This document shows, piece by piece, positions 53,003 to 62,084 of a stretch of DNA of 64,000 nt. The DNA comes from an uncultured Shimia sp. GTDB taxonomy: Bacteria; Pseudomonadota; Alphaproteobacteria; Rhodobacterales; Rhodobacteraceae. The first letter of the stretch is position 1, and each line of letters begins with the position of its first letter. A model generated the notes under the pieces. That model made no database searches. It was not told the DNA's origin and was given only the letters and a program-made list of their open reading frames with translations. Both the position numbers and the translations under genes were made by a program. The stretch lies in assembly GCF_947493595.1 (NCBI RefSeq), contig NZ_CANLRL010000001.1:434001-498000 (forward strand), read 5' to 3'.

Positions 53003-54433
53003 ATGAGCGCTATTAAAGAACCGAGTTTTCGGGAAAGTGTTGACCTGATGTTCAATCGCGCGGTGGCGCTGATGGACTTGCCACCGGGGTTGGAGGAAAA
53101 GATCCGGGTGTGTAACGCGACCTATACTGTACGTTTTGGTGTGCGGTTGCGCGGTCAGATCCAGACCTTCACCGGGTATCGTTCGGTTCACTCGGAACAC
53201 ATGGAACCGGTCAAGGGCGGTATCCGCTTTGCGCCAAGTGTGAACCAGAACGAGGTCGAGGCGCTCGCGGCGCTGATGACCTACAAATGTGCACTGGTCG
53301 AAGCGCCGTTTGGTGGCTCCAAAGGTGGTCTCTGTATTGATCCACGAAAATATGACGAGCACGAGCTGGAACGTATTACGCGCCGCTTTGCTTATGAGCT
53401 GGCCAAGCGTGATCTGATCCATCCATCGCAAAACGTGCCTGCGCCAGACATGGGTACTGGTGAGCGGGAGATGGCGTGGATCGCAGACCAATATGCGCGC
53501 ATGAACACCACAGACATCAACGCCCGTGCCTGTGTGACCGGTAAGCCGCTGAACGCCGGTGGTATCTCTGGCCGTGTCGAAGCCACTGGGCGCGGTGTGC
53601 AATATGCGCTTCAGGAATTCTTCCGCGACGCACGCGATATCGAAAAAGCGGGCCTTGAAGGCAGCCTGGACGGCAAGCGCGTGATTGTGCAGGGCCTGGG
53701 CAACGTGGGCTACCATGCTGCCAAGTTCCTGTCGGATGAAGACGGCTGCAAAATTGTCGGCATCATTGAGCGTGACGGTGCGCTGTTTAATGATGACGGG
53801 ATCGACGTGGATGCGGTGCAGCAGTGGCTGGCCAAACACGGCGGTGTGTCCGGCTATCCGGATGCGACCTACACCCGTGAAGGTGGCGCCGTGCTCGAAG
53901 AAGCTTGTGACATCCTCATTCCGGCGGCGCTGGAAGGGGTGATCAACATGGAGAATGCCGCACGCATTCAGGCACCGTTGATCATTGAGGCCGCGAACGG
54001 ACCGGTGACGGCGGGTGCAGATGAGATCCTGCGCAAGAAAGGCACTGTGATCATTCCGGATATGTATGCCAACGCCGGCGGTGTGACCGTGTCCTACTTT
54101 GAGTGGGTCAAGAACCTCAGCCATATCCGTTTTGGACGGATGCAGCGCCGTCAGGAAGAGTCGCGTCACCAGTTGGTCGTGGATGAACTGGAAAAGATCA
54201 GCGAAGCGCTGGGCACCCAGTACAGCCTGACCGACAGCTTCAAGCAGAAGTACCTGCGCGGTGCCGGTGAGCTGGAGCTTGTGCGCTCCGGTCTTGATGA
54301 CACCATGCGCATTGCTTATCAATCTATGCGAGATGTGTGGCACGACCGTGCCGATGTAGAGGATTTGCGCACAGCGGCCTACCTCGTGTCGATTGACAAG
54401 GTGGCGGCCAGCTACCGTGCAAAAGGGCTTTGA
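53003..54433 (+). CDS. gdhA: Glu/Leu/Phe/Val dehydrogenase (NAD-type glutamate dehydrogenase)
   Basis: This 476-residue enzyme interconverts glutamate and 2-oxoglutarate plus ammonia. The catalytic Lys is in ALVEAPFGGSKGGLCIDP near residue 110, and the dinucleotide motif GLGNVGYHAAKFL lies near residue 233. The acidic residue at the end of the second strand, in IIERDG, suggests NAD rather than NADP. Domain order and length match hexameric GDH. The start follows GGGAGGA with 6 bases between. Its stop overlaps the next start (TGATG), so the two genes are coupled. It fits ammonia handling after sarcosine, purine and amine breakdown. Confidence 0.88.
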   Translation: MSAIKEPSFRESVDLMFNRAVALMDLPPGLEEKIRVCNATYTVRFGVRLRGQIQTFTGYRSVHSEHMEPVKGGIRFAPSVNQNEVEALAALMTYKCALVEAPFGGSKGGLCIDPRKYDEHELERITRRFAYELAKRDLIHPSQNVPAPDMGTGEREMAWIADQYARMNTTDINARACVTGKPLNAGGISGRVEATGRGVQYALQEFFRDARDIEKAGLEGSLDGKRVIVQGLGNVGYHAAKFLSDEDGCKIVGIIERDGALFNDDGIDVDAVQQWLAKHGGVSGYPDATYTREGGAVLEEACDILIPAALEGVINMENAARIQAPLIIEAANGPVTAGADEILRKKGTVIIPDMYANAGGVTVSYFEWVKNLSHIRFGRMQRRQEESRHQLVVDELEKISEALGTQYSLTDSFKQKYLRGAGELELVRSGLDDTMRIAYQSMRDVWHDRADVEDLRTAAYLVSIDKVAASYRAKGL

Positions 54434-55020
54434 TGGTTGATATCGCGATCAGCTGCCGGTGTGGGCAGTTTGGTGCAAAGCTAAAGAATGTGAGCCCGAA
54501 AACGGGCTCACACGTACAATGTTACTGCAAAGATTGTCAGGCGGGCGCAATTGCACTGGGCGCGGGCGACACGTTGATGCCGCGCAACGGCTCTGACATC
54601 TATCAGACCATTCCCTCTAATCTGGAACTGACCAAAGGCCAGGAGCATCTGGCCTGTTTGCGGCTGTCGCCCAAAGGGTTGATGCGGTGGTATGCGAGCT
54701 GTTGTGACACGCCGGTGTTCAACACGCTGGGCGGCACCAAGCTGGCCTTTATTGGTGTGTCGGTGCCCGCGATGCAAGGCGATGCGGTGGGTAAGGCCAT
54801 CGGTGAGGTGATTGCCGTGGTGCACACCAAAGACGCGCCGTTTGGCACCGAGCCCCTCAGGGACTACGGTTTTAACAAGGCAGGTTTCAATGTCTTGGCG
54901 CGGCATTTTGGGGCGCTGATGCGCGCGCAGGTGAAGAACAATCCTCTGTTTGAGGAGGGGGCGCCTGTTGTGGAGCCGCGCGTGCTGAGCAAAGCCGAAC
55001 GCAAGGCCGCGACGCCGTAG
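54433..55020 (+). CDS. DUF6151 family zinc protein (GFA/Mss4-like)
   Basis: This 195-residue protein has Cys pairs in ISCRCGQFGAKL, CYCKDCQAGA and YASCCDTPVFNT, the layout of the Mss4-like fold used by GFA proteins, and matches DUF6151. The role is unknown. It begins with the ATG that overlaps the gdhA stop, so it is translated with gdhA. A small enzyme partner of gdhA is possible but unproven. The C-terminal 50 residues are basic and lack further motifs. Confidence 0.7.
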   Translation: MVDIAISCRCGQFGAKLKNVSPKTGSHVQCYCKDCQAGAIALGAGDTLMPRNGSDIYQTIPSNLELTKGQEHLACLRLSPKGLMRWYASCCDTPVFNTLGGTKLAFIGVSVPAMQGDAVGKAIGEVIAVVHTKDAPFGTEPLRDYGFNKAGFNVLARHFGALMRAQVKNNPLFEEGAPVVEPRVLSKAERKAATP

Positions 55021-55124
55021 GTGTTGCGCTTGAGAGTCATTCCGCGCTTTTCTCGTTTTGAGTGATCCTTGCGGAAGCTGGTCGCGTACTGTGTACGGAC
55101 CAAACATTTCGAGGATTTTCCGTG

Positions 55125-55988
55125 ATGCGTTTTTTGACAGTTGCCGTGATGAGTGTCGCGGCTGGTGCAGCATCTGCTCAAGCGCCTGAGGGCTGGATCT
55201 TCAGCATTGATGGCGCCTACCTGAACCAGGACAGCAGCGATACGAACGGTGGCGGGAGTTTCTCGGCGGACCGTGTGTACAGCCGCGTCGGCGCGTTTCA
55301 CCGCAATCCCGATGGGATCAGTTATGGCGTGTCCGCGACCTTTGGCCAGTCAGACTATGACTTTAGCGGAACACCCGCGCTGTGGGATAAGGTCGATGAG
55401 CGTTCGGTGACAGTCTCCCTGGCAGGGCGCACGGAAAGCGGGATGCGTTGGTTTGTGGCGCCGTCGGTGCGCAGCCGATATGCCTCTGGTGCGTCGACAA
55501 GCGATGGCCGAAGCGCCGGTTTGTTTGCCGGTGTCAGCTGGGAAGTGGGCGACAATCTGGTGATTGGTCCGGCATTCGGGGCGTTTGAAGGACTGGGCGG
55601 AGATGACTATGACGCCTTTCCGGCGCTTTTGCTGGACTGGGAGTTTGCGAACCGCTGGAGCCTGAGCACTGGTCCGACACTTGGCGCCAGTCAGGGGCCG
55701 GGTCTGTCGTTGCGATATGACGTGAGTGACACATGGGGTTTGACCCTGTCTGCCCGACAAGAGACCAACCGCTTTGCGCTCGCCGGGGGCAATGTGGGGC
55801 AGGACAAAAGCGTGCCTGTGGTGATGAGTCTGTCCTATGACCCCAATCCGGGCGTGAGCTTTGTTCTGTTTGCCGGTGCGGAAGTGGATGGTAGCCTAGC
55901 GGTGGAAAATGCGACTGGCACAACTTTGTCTAAGCAGAGCTATGACACTGCACCGTTGCTGGGCGTGGCGTTTTCCCTATCGTTTTGA
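55125..55988 (+). CDS. Outer-membrane-like beta-barrel protein
   Basis: This 287-residue protein starts with a signal peptide (MRFLTVAVMSVAAGAASAQA) and continues with repeated alternating strands (VSYGVSATFG-like) ending in the Phe typical of outer membrane barrels (GVAFSLSF). It probably forms a beta-barrel in the outer membrane; the function is not known. The ATG at 55125 gives the signal peptide. No ribosome site stands out beyond GAGGA 10 bases upstream. It precedes the sox region and is transcribed separately. Confidence 0.6.
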   Translation: MRFLTVAVMSVAAGAASAQAPEGWIFSIDGAYLNQDSSDTNGGGSFSADRVYSRVGAFHRNPDGISYGVSATFGQSDYDFSGTPALWDKVDERSVTVSLAGRTESGMRWFVAPSVRSRYASGASTSDGRSAGLFAGVSWEVGDNLVIGPAFGAFEGLGGDDYDAFPALLLDWEFANRWSLSTGPTLGASQGPGLSLRYDVSDTWGLTLSARQETNRFALAGGNVGQDKSVPVVMSLSYDPNPGVSFVLFAGAEVDGSLAVENATGTTLSKQSYDTAPLLGVAFSLSF

Positions 55989-56023
55989 GGGCTTGAGAGA
56001 GCCGGATTGCAATTGTGCGTCTA

Positions 56024-56050
56024 GCGACGCATTCTGTCGCAAAGCGACCA
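56024..56050. promoter_or_regulatory. Dyad GCGAC-N7-GTCGC with a third half-site, upstream of soxB
   Basis: GCGAC at 56024-56028 and GTCGC at 56036-56040 have a 7-base spacer, followed by AAA and a further GCGAC at 56044-56048, so the right half is also a palindrome GTCGCAAAGCGAC. The element lies 98 bases before soxB. It matches the mttB element at 1004-1020 in arms, spacer and AAA. It is a candidate operator of an unidentified regulator of methylamine or sarcosine use. Confidence 0.55.
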
Positions 56051-56137
56051 TCCTTGCGTATGTATTTTGCGCCTGATGTCGGGAGGTCGTGTCGGATTTG
56101 ATGACACGCCTAGAGTAGGCATTCAGGGGGCATAAAG

Positions 56138-57394
56138 ATGCGGTTTTCCGGCCTCAAGGTTTTGGCAGAGGGACTGACCGGCAACAAAGGCTGGACCGCG
56201 CATTGGCGCGATGCGCAGCCAAAGCCGGAATACGACATGGTGATTATTGGCGGTGGCGGGCATGGGCTGTCCACGGCGTATTACCTCGCCAAGAACCACG
56301 GCATGACCAATATTGCCGTGCTGGAAAAGGGCTATCTGGGGGGCGGTAATGTCGGGCGTAACACCACGATTGTGCGCGCCAATTACTTCCTTCAGGGCAA
56401 CAGCGAGTTTTATTCCCATTCGATGAAGCTCTGGGAAGGGCTCGAACAGGATCTGAACTACAATGTGATGTTCTCCCAGCGCGGATTGATCAATCTGTTC
56501 CACAGCGATGGGCAGCGCGATGCCTTTGCGCGGCGCGGCAATATGATGATCAACCAAGGCGACGATGCGCAGCTGTTGGACCGAGAGGGTGTGCGCAAAA
56601 AGTTGCCTTATCTCGATTTTGAGCAGGGGCGGTTTCCGATCTATGGCGGATTGTATCATCCGCGCGGTGGCACGGCGCGGCACGATGCGGTGGCTTGGGG
56701 CTATGCGCGTGGGGCGTCGGATCGCGGTGTCGATTTGGTGCAGAACTGCGAAGTGACAGGTATCGACGTTGAGGGTGGTGTTGTGAAAGGCGTGCAGACC
56801 ACGCGCGGCGGCATTCGGGCCAAGAAGGTTGGGATTATTGTCGCCGGGCGCTCAGGGCTGGTTGCGGGCATGGCGGGGCGGCGGTTGCCAATTGAAAGCC
56901 ATGTGTTGCAGGCCTTTGTGACCGAAGGGCTGAAGCCAGTGATGGATCATGTGATCAGTTTTGGCATGGGACATTTTTATATCAGCCAGTCAGACAAAGG
57001 TGGTTTGGTCTTTGGCGGCGATCTGGATTTCTACAGCTCCTACGCGCAGCGTGGCAACTTGCCGATGAAAGAGCATGTCATGGAGGCGGGCATGACGCTG
57101 ATGCCGATGATTGGCAAAGCCAAGGTGCTGCGCAGCTGGGGCGGGATTATGGATATGACACCGGATGGATCGCCGATCATTGATAAGATGGAAGGCATCG
57201 ATGGGCTCTACATCGATTGCGGCTGGAATTACGGCGGGTTCAAAGCTGTGCCTGCGAGCGGCTGGTGCATGGCGCATTTGATGGCGACGGATCAGCACCA
57301 TGATTATGCCGCGAAATTCCGCATGGATCGGTTCCGCACCGGTGTTGGCATCATGGATGAAGAGGGCACCGGCTCTCAGCACAATCTGCATTGA
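56138..57394 (+). CDS. soxB: Sarcosine oxidase subunit beta
   Basis: SoxB is the flavin subunit of heterotetrameric sarcosine oxidase. The enzyme oxidises sarcosine to glycine and H2O2 and passes the methyl group to tetrahydrofolate as 5,10-methylene-THF. The 418-residue product has the FAD-binding motif MVIIGGGGHGLSTAYYLAK near residue 33. VLEKGYLGGGNVGRNTT lies near residue 62, and GGTARHDAVAWGYA near residue 180 carries the His expected to hold covalent FMN. It leads the operon with soxD, soxA and soxG, though an extra gene lies directly after it. Confidence 0.93.
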   Translation: MRFSGLKVLAEGLTGNKGWTAHWRDAQPKPEYDMVIIGGGGHGLSTAYYLAKNHGMTNIAVLEKGYLGGGNVGRNTTIVRANYFLQGNSEFYSHSMKLWEGLEQDLNYNVMFSQRGLINLFHSDGQRDAFARRGNMMINQGDDAQLLDREGVRKKLPYLDFEQGRFPIYGGLYHPRGGTARHDAVAWGYARGASDRGVDLVQNCEVTGIDVEGGVVKGVQTTRGGIRAKKVGIIVAGRSGLVAGMAGRRLPIESHVLQAFVTEGLKPVMDHVISFGMGHFYISQSDKGGLVFGGDLDFYSSYAQRGNLPMKEHVMEAGMTLMPMIGKAKVLRSWGGIMDMTPDGSPIIDKMEGIDGLYIDCGWNYGGFKAVPASGWCMAHLMATDQHHDYAAKFRMDRFRTGVGIMDEEGTGSQHNLH

Positions 57395-57404
57395 GGGGGC
57401 GGGG

Positions 57405-57962
57405 ATGAAGAGCGTTTTCAAGAATGTTCTGTTGAGTGGTGCTTTGATGGCCGGACCTGCGCTGGCCGAAGGACCGCCGGAAGGCTGTTATGTGCGTGAC
57501 TACTCCGACGCGCACCTCGCGGGGCAAACGGCGCAGGTGGTCGATTGGATGCAGCTGTGGATTTACAGCGATGAGAACCAGAACAAGCTGGCCAATATGC
57601 TCGTAGGGTTTACCAACCAAGGGCACGTTGCGGGCACCCAACATGCGGGGCAGGTGATGGACCAGTTCCTGTTGTGTTTTGACAGTGGCGGACGCAAGGG
57701 CTGCACCGTAGAATGTGACGGCGGCAATTTCTTTGTCACGCGTGATAGTGGCGACGCGATGACAATAGAGACCCGTTACCTAATGGTAGGCGAAACCGAC
57801 AGTTGCGGTGGCGCGGTGGATTTGGCGGAGGTGCCGGGTAAGGCGGTGAAGTACAAGCTGTTCCGTGCGGATGCGCAGCGGTGTGAGGCGGCGCGGACTG
57901 TGTATGGCGTTTCTGATGCGGCTATTTTTGATGGCCAAAGTGGTGATGGGGACAGCAAATGA
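57405..57962 (+). CDS. Secreted hypothetical protein inside the sox operon
   Basis: This 185-residue protein has a signal peptide (MKSVFKNVLLSGALMAGPALA) and six Cys residues in the mature part, as in GCYVRDYS, LLCFDSGGRKGCTVECDGG and DSCGGAVDL. That suggests a disulfide-stabilised periplasmic protein. The family is not recognised. It lies 10 bases after soxB and overlaps soxD by 4 bases (ATGA), so it is translationally embedded in the operon, between subunits that are usually adjacent. GGGGCGGGG precedes the ATG at 57405. Confidence 0.7.
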   Translation: MKSVFKNVLLSGALMAGPALAEGPPEGCYVRDYSDAHLAGQTAQVVDWMQLWIYSDENQNKLANMLVGFTNQGHVAGTQHAGQVMDQFLLCFDSGGRKGCTVECDGGNFFVTRDSGDAMTIETRYLMVGETDSCGGAVDLAEVPGKAVKYKLFRADAQRCEAARTVYGVSDAAIFDGQSGDGDSK

Positions 57963-58231
57963 GATTGACCTGTCCGCGCTGTGGCGAGCGTGATCGACGC
58001 GAGTTTTATTATCAGGGGGACGCGGTGGCGTTGAATCGCCCCGATCCGGAGGCAAGTGACGTTGTGTGGGATGACTATCTGCACAACCGCGACAACCCGG
58101 CAGGCGTGACGCGGGACCTTTGGTATCACGAAGGCGGTTGCGGTGCATGGATTGTGGTGACGCGCAACACGCTGACCCATGAGGTGCTTGCAACCGAACT
58201 GGCGTCTGACGTGAAGGAGGCCGGTGCATGA
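57959..58231 (+). CDS. soxD: Sarcosine oxidase subunit delta
   Basis: This 90-residue subunit binds structural zinc through the LTCPRCGERDRREF pair near the N-terminus and a later YHEGGCGAW (His and Cys) near residue 62. It joins SoxA, SoxB and SoxG in sarcosine oxidase. It overlaps the secreted orphan gene by 4 bases and soxA by 4 bases. Length and motif match SoxD. Confidence 0.93.
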   Translation: MRLTCPRCGERDRREFYYQGDAVALNRPDPEASDVVWDDYLHNRDNPAGVTRDLWYHEGGCGAWIVVTRNTLTHEVLATELASDVKEAGA

Positions 58232-61158
58232 GGATCGCGGGTAGGGGGCAAGTGGACCGGGGCACGCCGGTCAGCTTCACTTTTGATGGCCACAGCGTGC
58301 AAGGGTTTGCGGGGGACACGGTGGCCTCGGCCTTGTTGGCAAATGACATCAAGCTGGTGGCACGGTCATTCAAGTATCATCGGCCACGGGGTGTGATGGG
58401 CGCTGGGTCGGACGAGGCCAACGCGTTGGTCACGGTTGGACGCGGGGCGCATCAGGAGCCCAATGTGCGGGCGACGATGCAGGAGATTTATGACGGACTG
58501 GAGGTGCGCAGCCAGAACCGTTGGCCCAGTCTGGATGTGGACCTTTTGGCGATCAATGACTTGGCGGCACCGTTTCTGGGGGCGGGGTTCTATTACAAGA
58601 CTTTCATGTGGCCCAAGGCGTTTTGGGAGCGGGTGTATGAGCCGATCATCCGCCGCTCAGCCGGTCTGGGCGCGCTGTCAGGGGAGCATAACGAAGACCT
58701 CTATGAGAAGGCCTTTGCCTTCTGTGATTTGCTGGTGATTGGCGCGGGTCCTGCTGGGCTCATGGCGGCGGTGACGGCAGCGCGGGCCGGGGCGGAAGTG
58801 CTTCTGGTTGATGAGGACAGCGTGCTTGGCGGGCGTCTGAATGGCGAGCGCGAAGAGATTGATGGCATTCCGGCTGCGGAATGGGTGGCGGATGTGGTGG
58901 ATGAACTGGCATCCATGCCCAACGTGCGGCTGATGCCGCGCACCACGGTGACGGGCGCGTATGATCAGGGCACGTTTGGCGCGCTGGAGCGGGTGGGTCA
59001 CCACCTCAGCGGTGCCAACGGGCGGCCTTTGGAGTGTTTCTGGCGCATTGTGGCGAAGCGCACGATCCTCTGCGCGGGCGCTATCGAGCGACCGATTGCA
59101 TTTAAGAACAATGACCGGCCTGGGATTATGGGCGCGGCGGCAGTGCGGACTTATCTGCATCGCTATGGTGTTGCGCCGGGGCGGGCGGTGACTGTGTTCA
59201 CCAACAACGATGACGGCCATCGCACCGCGCGAGACTTAAAGGCCGCAGGTGTGCATGTGACAGCCGTGTTGGACAGTCGCAAAGACGGCCCGGACGGAGA
59301 GGGTTACCCAGTGATCCGCGGGGCGGAGGTTTGTGACACCGGAGGGCGCAAGGCGCTGGAAAGCGTGTCTTACCGAACGGTCAGCGGAGAAGAGAAACTT
59401 GGCACCGATTGTCTGGCGGTTACCGGCGGATGGAACCCGACGGTGCATTTGACGTGCCACATGAATGGACGTCCTGAGTGGCGCGAGGACATTCAGAGCT
59501 TTGGACCGGTGGAAGGAATGGTGCTGGGGTTGACCACTGCGGGGGCCTGTAACGGGACGTTCTCCACGACGGGCGCGTTGAAAGAAGGCGCTGAGAAAGC
59601 AAAAGAAGCCGTTGAGGTGCTGGGCTTTGAGGTTGGCGGCGCGGACATGCCATTGGCGGAGGATGCGCCTTACAACATGGAACCGCTTTGGGCGGTAGCA
59701 GGTCGTGGGCGCGCGTGGTTGGATTTCCAGAATGACGTGACCGTGAAAGACGTAAAGCAGGCGGCGAAAGAGAACTTCCGCTCTGTGGAGCATATGAAAC
59801 GCTACACCACACAAGGGATGGCGCCGGATCAAGGCAAGAATTCTAACATGGGCGCGCTCGCGGTTTTGGCCGATGCGACGGGGCGCGGGATACCGGAGAC
59901 AGGCACCACCACCTTCCGCCCGCCATTTGTGCCGGTGAGCATTGCGGCGCTGGGCGCAGGCGGGCAGGGCACTGGCTTTGCGCCGGAACGGTTCACCACC
60001 AGCCACGACGCCAGCGTCACCGATGGCGCGCCGATGATTGAGGCCGGGCTGTGGTTTCGGCCAAGTTTCTATCCGAAGGCGGGCGAAACCAAGTGGCGTC
60101 AGAGTTGCGACCGCGAAGTGCGGATGGTGCGCAATGCGGTTGGGGTCTGTGATGTTTCCACGCTGGGCAAGATCGACATCCAAGGCCCGGATGCGGGCGC
60201 GTTTTTGGATTTTGTCTACACCAATACCTTCAGCACGCTGAAGGTGGGCAAGGTGCGCTATGGCTTGATGCTGCGTGAAGATGGCACAGTCATGGATGAC
60301 GGCACCACCGCGCGGTTGGGCGACGCGCATTTTGTGATGACCACTACGACGGCAGCGGCGGGGCCAGTGATGCGGCATCTGGAGTATGTGCATCAATGTC
60401 TGCGGCCGGAGCTGGATGTGTCGATGGTGTCCGTGACCGAACAGTGGGCGCAGTTTGCGGTCGCGGGGCCGAAGGCGCGCGAGCTGCTGTCCGGCATTGT
60501 TGGTGAAGGGATCAACGAAGAGAGTTTCCCGTTCATGGGCTGTGGCGAGATTACGGTTGGTGGCGTGCGGGGGCGATTGTTCCGCATCTCGTTTAGCGGT
60601 GAGCACGCCTATGAGATTGCGGTGCCCGCGCGTTATGGCGAGAGCCTGTACCAAGCGTTGGTGCAAAAGGCCGAGGCGCTGGGCGGCGGGGCTTATGGCA
60701 TGGAAGCGCTCAATGTGCTGCGCATCGAGAAAGGTTTCATCACCCATTCCGAAATTCACGGACGCACAACGGCTTTTGACATTGGCATGGAGCGCATGGT
60801 GAGCGCCAAGAAAGACTGCATTGGCAAAACCATGAGCGAGCGGCCGGGGCTGTCTGGTGCGGAACGGGAGCAGTTGGTGGGGTTGAAGCCGGTGGGGGCG
60901 GTGAAACAGCTGACCGCCGGGGCGCATTTGTTTGAGGTGGATGCGGAGCCGGTGCGGGAGAATGAACAGGGGTACACCACTTCAGTTGGGTTCTCGCCAA
61001 CCTTTGAGAGATTCCTGGGATTGGCGTTCTTGCGGAATGGGCGCGCGCGTCATGGCGAGCAGGTGATGATGGTGGACCACTTGCGCGGCGTGAACGCGCG
61101 CTGTGAGGTCTGTGATCCGGTGTTCTTTGATCCAGAGGGAGGGCGGATGCGTGGTTGA
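58228..61158 (+). CDS. soxA: Sarcosine oxidase subunit alpha
   Basis: This 976-residue subunit has an N-terminal ferredoxin-like segment (VSFTFDGHSVQGFAGDTVA) and a nucleotide-binding domain with DLLVIGAGPAGLMAAVTAA near residue 168. A C-terminal GcvT/aminomethyltransferase fold spans about 600-960 (RNAVGVCDVSTLGKIDIQGP), where tetrahydrofolate accepts the methyl group. Length and order match SoxA. It overlaps soxD and soxG. The reaction supplies glycine and one-carbon units, feeding the metF pathway and gdhA. Confidence 0.95.
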   Translation: MRIAGRGQVDRGTPVSFTFDGHSVQGFAGDTVASALLANDIKLVARSFKYHRPRGVMGAGSDEANALVTVGRGAHQEPNVRATMQEIYDGLEVRSQNRWPSLDVDLLAINDLAAPFLGAGFYYKTFMWPKAFWERVYEPIIRRSAGLGALSGEHNEDLYEKAFAFCDLLVIGAGPAGLMAAVTAARAGAEVLLVDEDSVLGGRLNGEREEIDGIPAAEWVADVVDELASMPNVRLMPRTTVTGAYDQGTFGALERVGHHLSGANGRPLECFWRIVAKRTILCAGAIERPIAFKNNDRPGIMGAAAVRTYLHRYGVAPGRAVTVFTNNDDGHRTARDLKAAGVHVTAVLDSRKDGPDGEGYPVIRGAEVCDTGGRKALESVSYRTVSGEEKLGTDCLAVTGGWNPTVHLTCHMNGRPEWREDIQSFGPVEGMVLGLTTAGACNGTFSTTGALKEGAEKAKEAVEVLGFEVGGADMPLAEDAPYNMEPLWAVAGRGRAWLDFQNDVTVKDVKQAAKENFRSVEHMKRYTTQGMAPDQGKNSNMGALAVLADATGRGIPETGTTTFRPPFVPVSIAALGAGGQGTGFAPERFTTSHDASVTDGAPMIEAGLWFRPSFYPKAGETKWRQSCDREVRMVRNAVGVCDVSTLGKIDIQGPDAGAFLDFVYTNTFSTLKVGKVRYGLMLREDGTVMDDGTTARLGDAHFVMTTTTAAAGPVMRHLEYVHQCLRPELDVSMVSVTEQWAQFAVAGPKARELLSGIVGEGINEESFPFMGCGEITVGGVRGRLFRISFSGEHAYEIAVPARYGESLYQALVQKAEALGGGAYGMEALNVLRIEKGFITHSEIHGRTTAFDIGMERMVSAKKDCIGKTMSERPGLSGAEREQLVGLKPVGAVKQLTAGAHLFEVDAEPVRENEQGYTTSVGFSPTFERFLGLAFLRNGRARHGEQVMMVDHLRGVNARCEVCDPVFFDPEGGRMRG

Positions 61159-61696
61159 GTTGCTTGCAAAGACGCCGTGTGAAGGTCTGTTGCCGATCAC
61201 TGTGGGCGATGTGTCATTGACCGAAGACCTGCCGGTGAGCCTGACAATGCTGACTGCCCGTAAGGGGCGGCTTGAAGCTTGTTCCGATTTGTTGAAATCC
61301 GCGCATGGGATGATGATGCCAAATCCCAATCGTGCAACAGGCACAGCTGCGGCGCGGGCCGTTTGGTTTGGACGGGATCAAGCCATGCTGATGGGGCCTG
61401 CACCAAACTGGAGCCTCAAAAGCGAGGCCGCTGTGGTGGATCAAAGCGATGCTTGGGCGGTTGTGAGGCTGGAAGGTGTTGGCGCAGAAGATGTGCTGGC
61501 GCGGCTTGTGCCCGTGGATGCGCGGGCGGCGACTTTCAAGCGGGGGCATACGGCGCGCAGCATGTTGGGGCATATGACTGTGTCTATCACGCGTGTTGGG
61601 GAGCAGGCGTTTCAGATCATGGCCTTCCGCTCTATGGCAAAGACACTTGTTCACGATTTACAAAGGGCCATGGAAAGCATCGCCGCGCGCGGGTAG
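61151..61696 (+). CDS. soxG: Sarcosine oxidase subunit gamma
   Basis: This 181-residue subunit starts with a GTG at 61151, overlapping the soxA stop by 8 bases. GAGGGAGGGCGG just before it is the likely ribosome site, and a TTG at 61160 is also possible. It has the GcvT-like C-terminal fold of SoxG, with LEGVGAEDVLARLVPVDARA and FQIMAFRSMAKTLVHDL. It completes the tetramer of sarcosine oxidase. Confidence 0.9.
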   Translation: MVELLAKTPCEGLLPITVGDVSLTEDLPVSLTMLTARKGRLEACSDLLKSAHGMMMPNPNRATGTAAARAVWFGRDQAMLMGPAPNWSLKSEAAVVDQSDAWAVVRLEGVGAEDVLARLVPVDARAATFKRGHTARSMLGHMTVSITRVGEQAFQIMAFRSMAKTLVHDLQRAMESIAARG

Positions 61697-61730
61697 TCTC
61701 GCTGGGTCTAAAGTGATTCAGGAGGCCTTG

Positions 61731-62069
61731 ATGGTCCGTTATACTCTCGTGGCGCTAATGCTGAGCAGCGCAACTGCCTATGCCGCCGATGGCAAAGAAG
61801 ATACCTGCAAATACCAAGGGCAGGTGATCAAAGCCATTCAGGACGCGCGTCTTGAGAAGGTGAAGGCCAAGGATCTGGAAGAGTACCTGCTTGCCAATGA
61901 GCCGACCTGGCCGGAAAATTACAACGCGGCCATCACCCATTTTGCGCCTATTGTGTATGGCGCCAAAAAACGTGACCTGAAAAAGATCGATCTGGGCGCA
62001 CAAGTTGAACAACAGTGTCTGGACAATTGGGACCAAATTCAGGAAATGCAGAAGTCCGCTTCAAACTGA
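61731..62069 (+). CDS. Small secreted protein
   Basis: This 112-residue protein has a signal peptide (MVRYTLVALMLSSATAYA, cleaved before ADG) and a mature part with two Cys (DTCKYQGQVIKAI and EQQCLDNWDQIQ) that could bond. It is Lys-rich and helical, with no known motif. GGAGG lies 6 bases before the ATG. It sits between soxG and dnaG and may be the last gene of the sox transcript. Confidence 0.65.
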   Translation: MVRYTLVALMLSSATAYAADGKEDTCKYQGQVIKAIQDARLEKVKAKDLEEYLLANEPTWPENYNAAITHFAPIVYGAKKRDLKKIDLGAQVEQQCLDNWDQIQEMQKSASN

Positions 62070-62084
62070 CCTGATCGGATTGCC

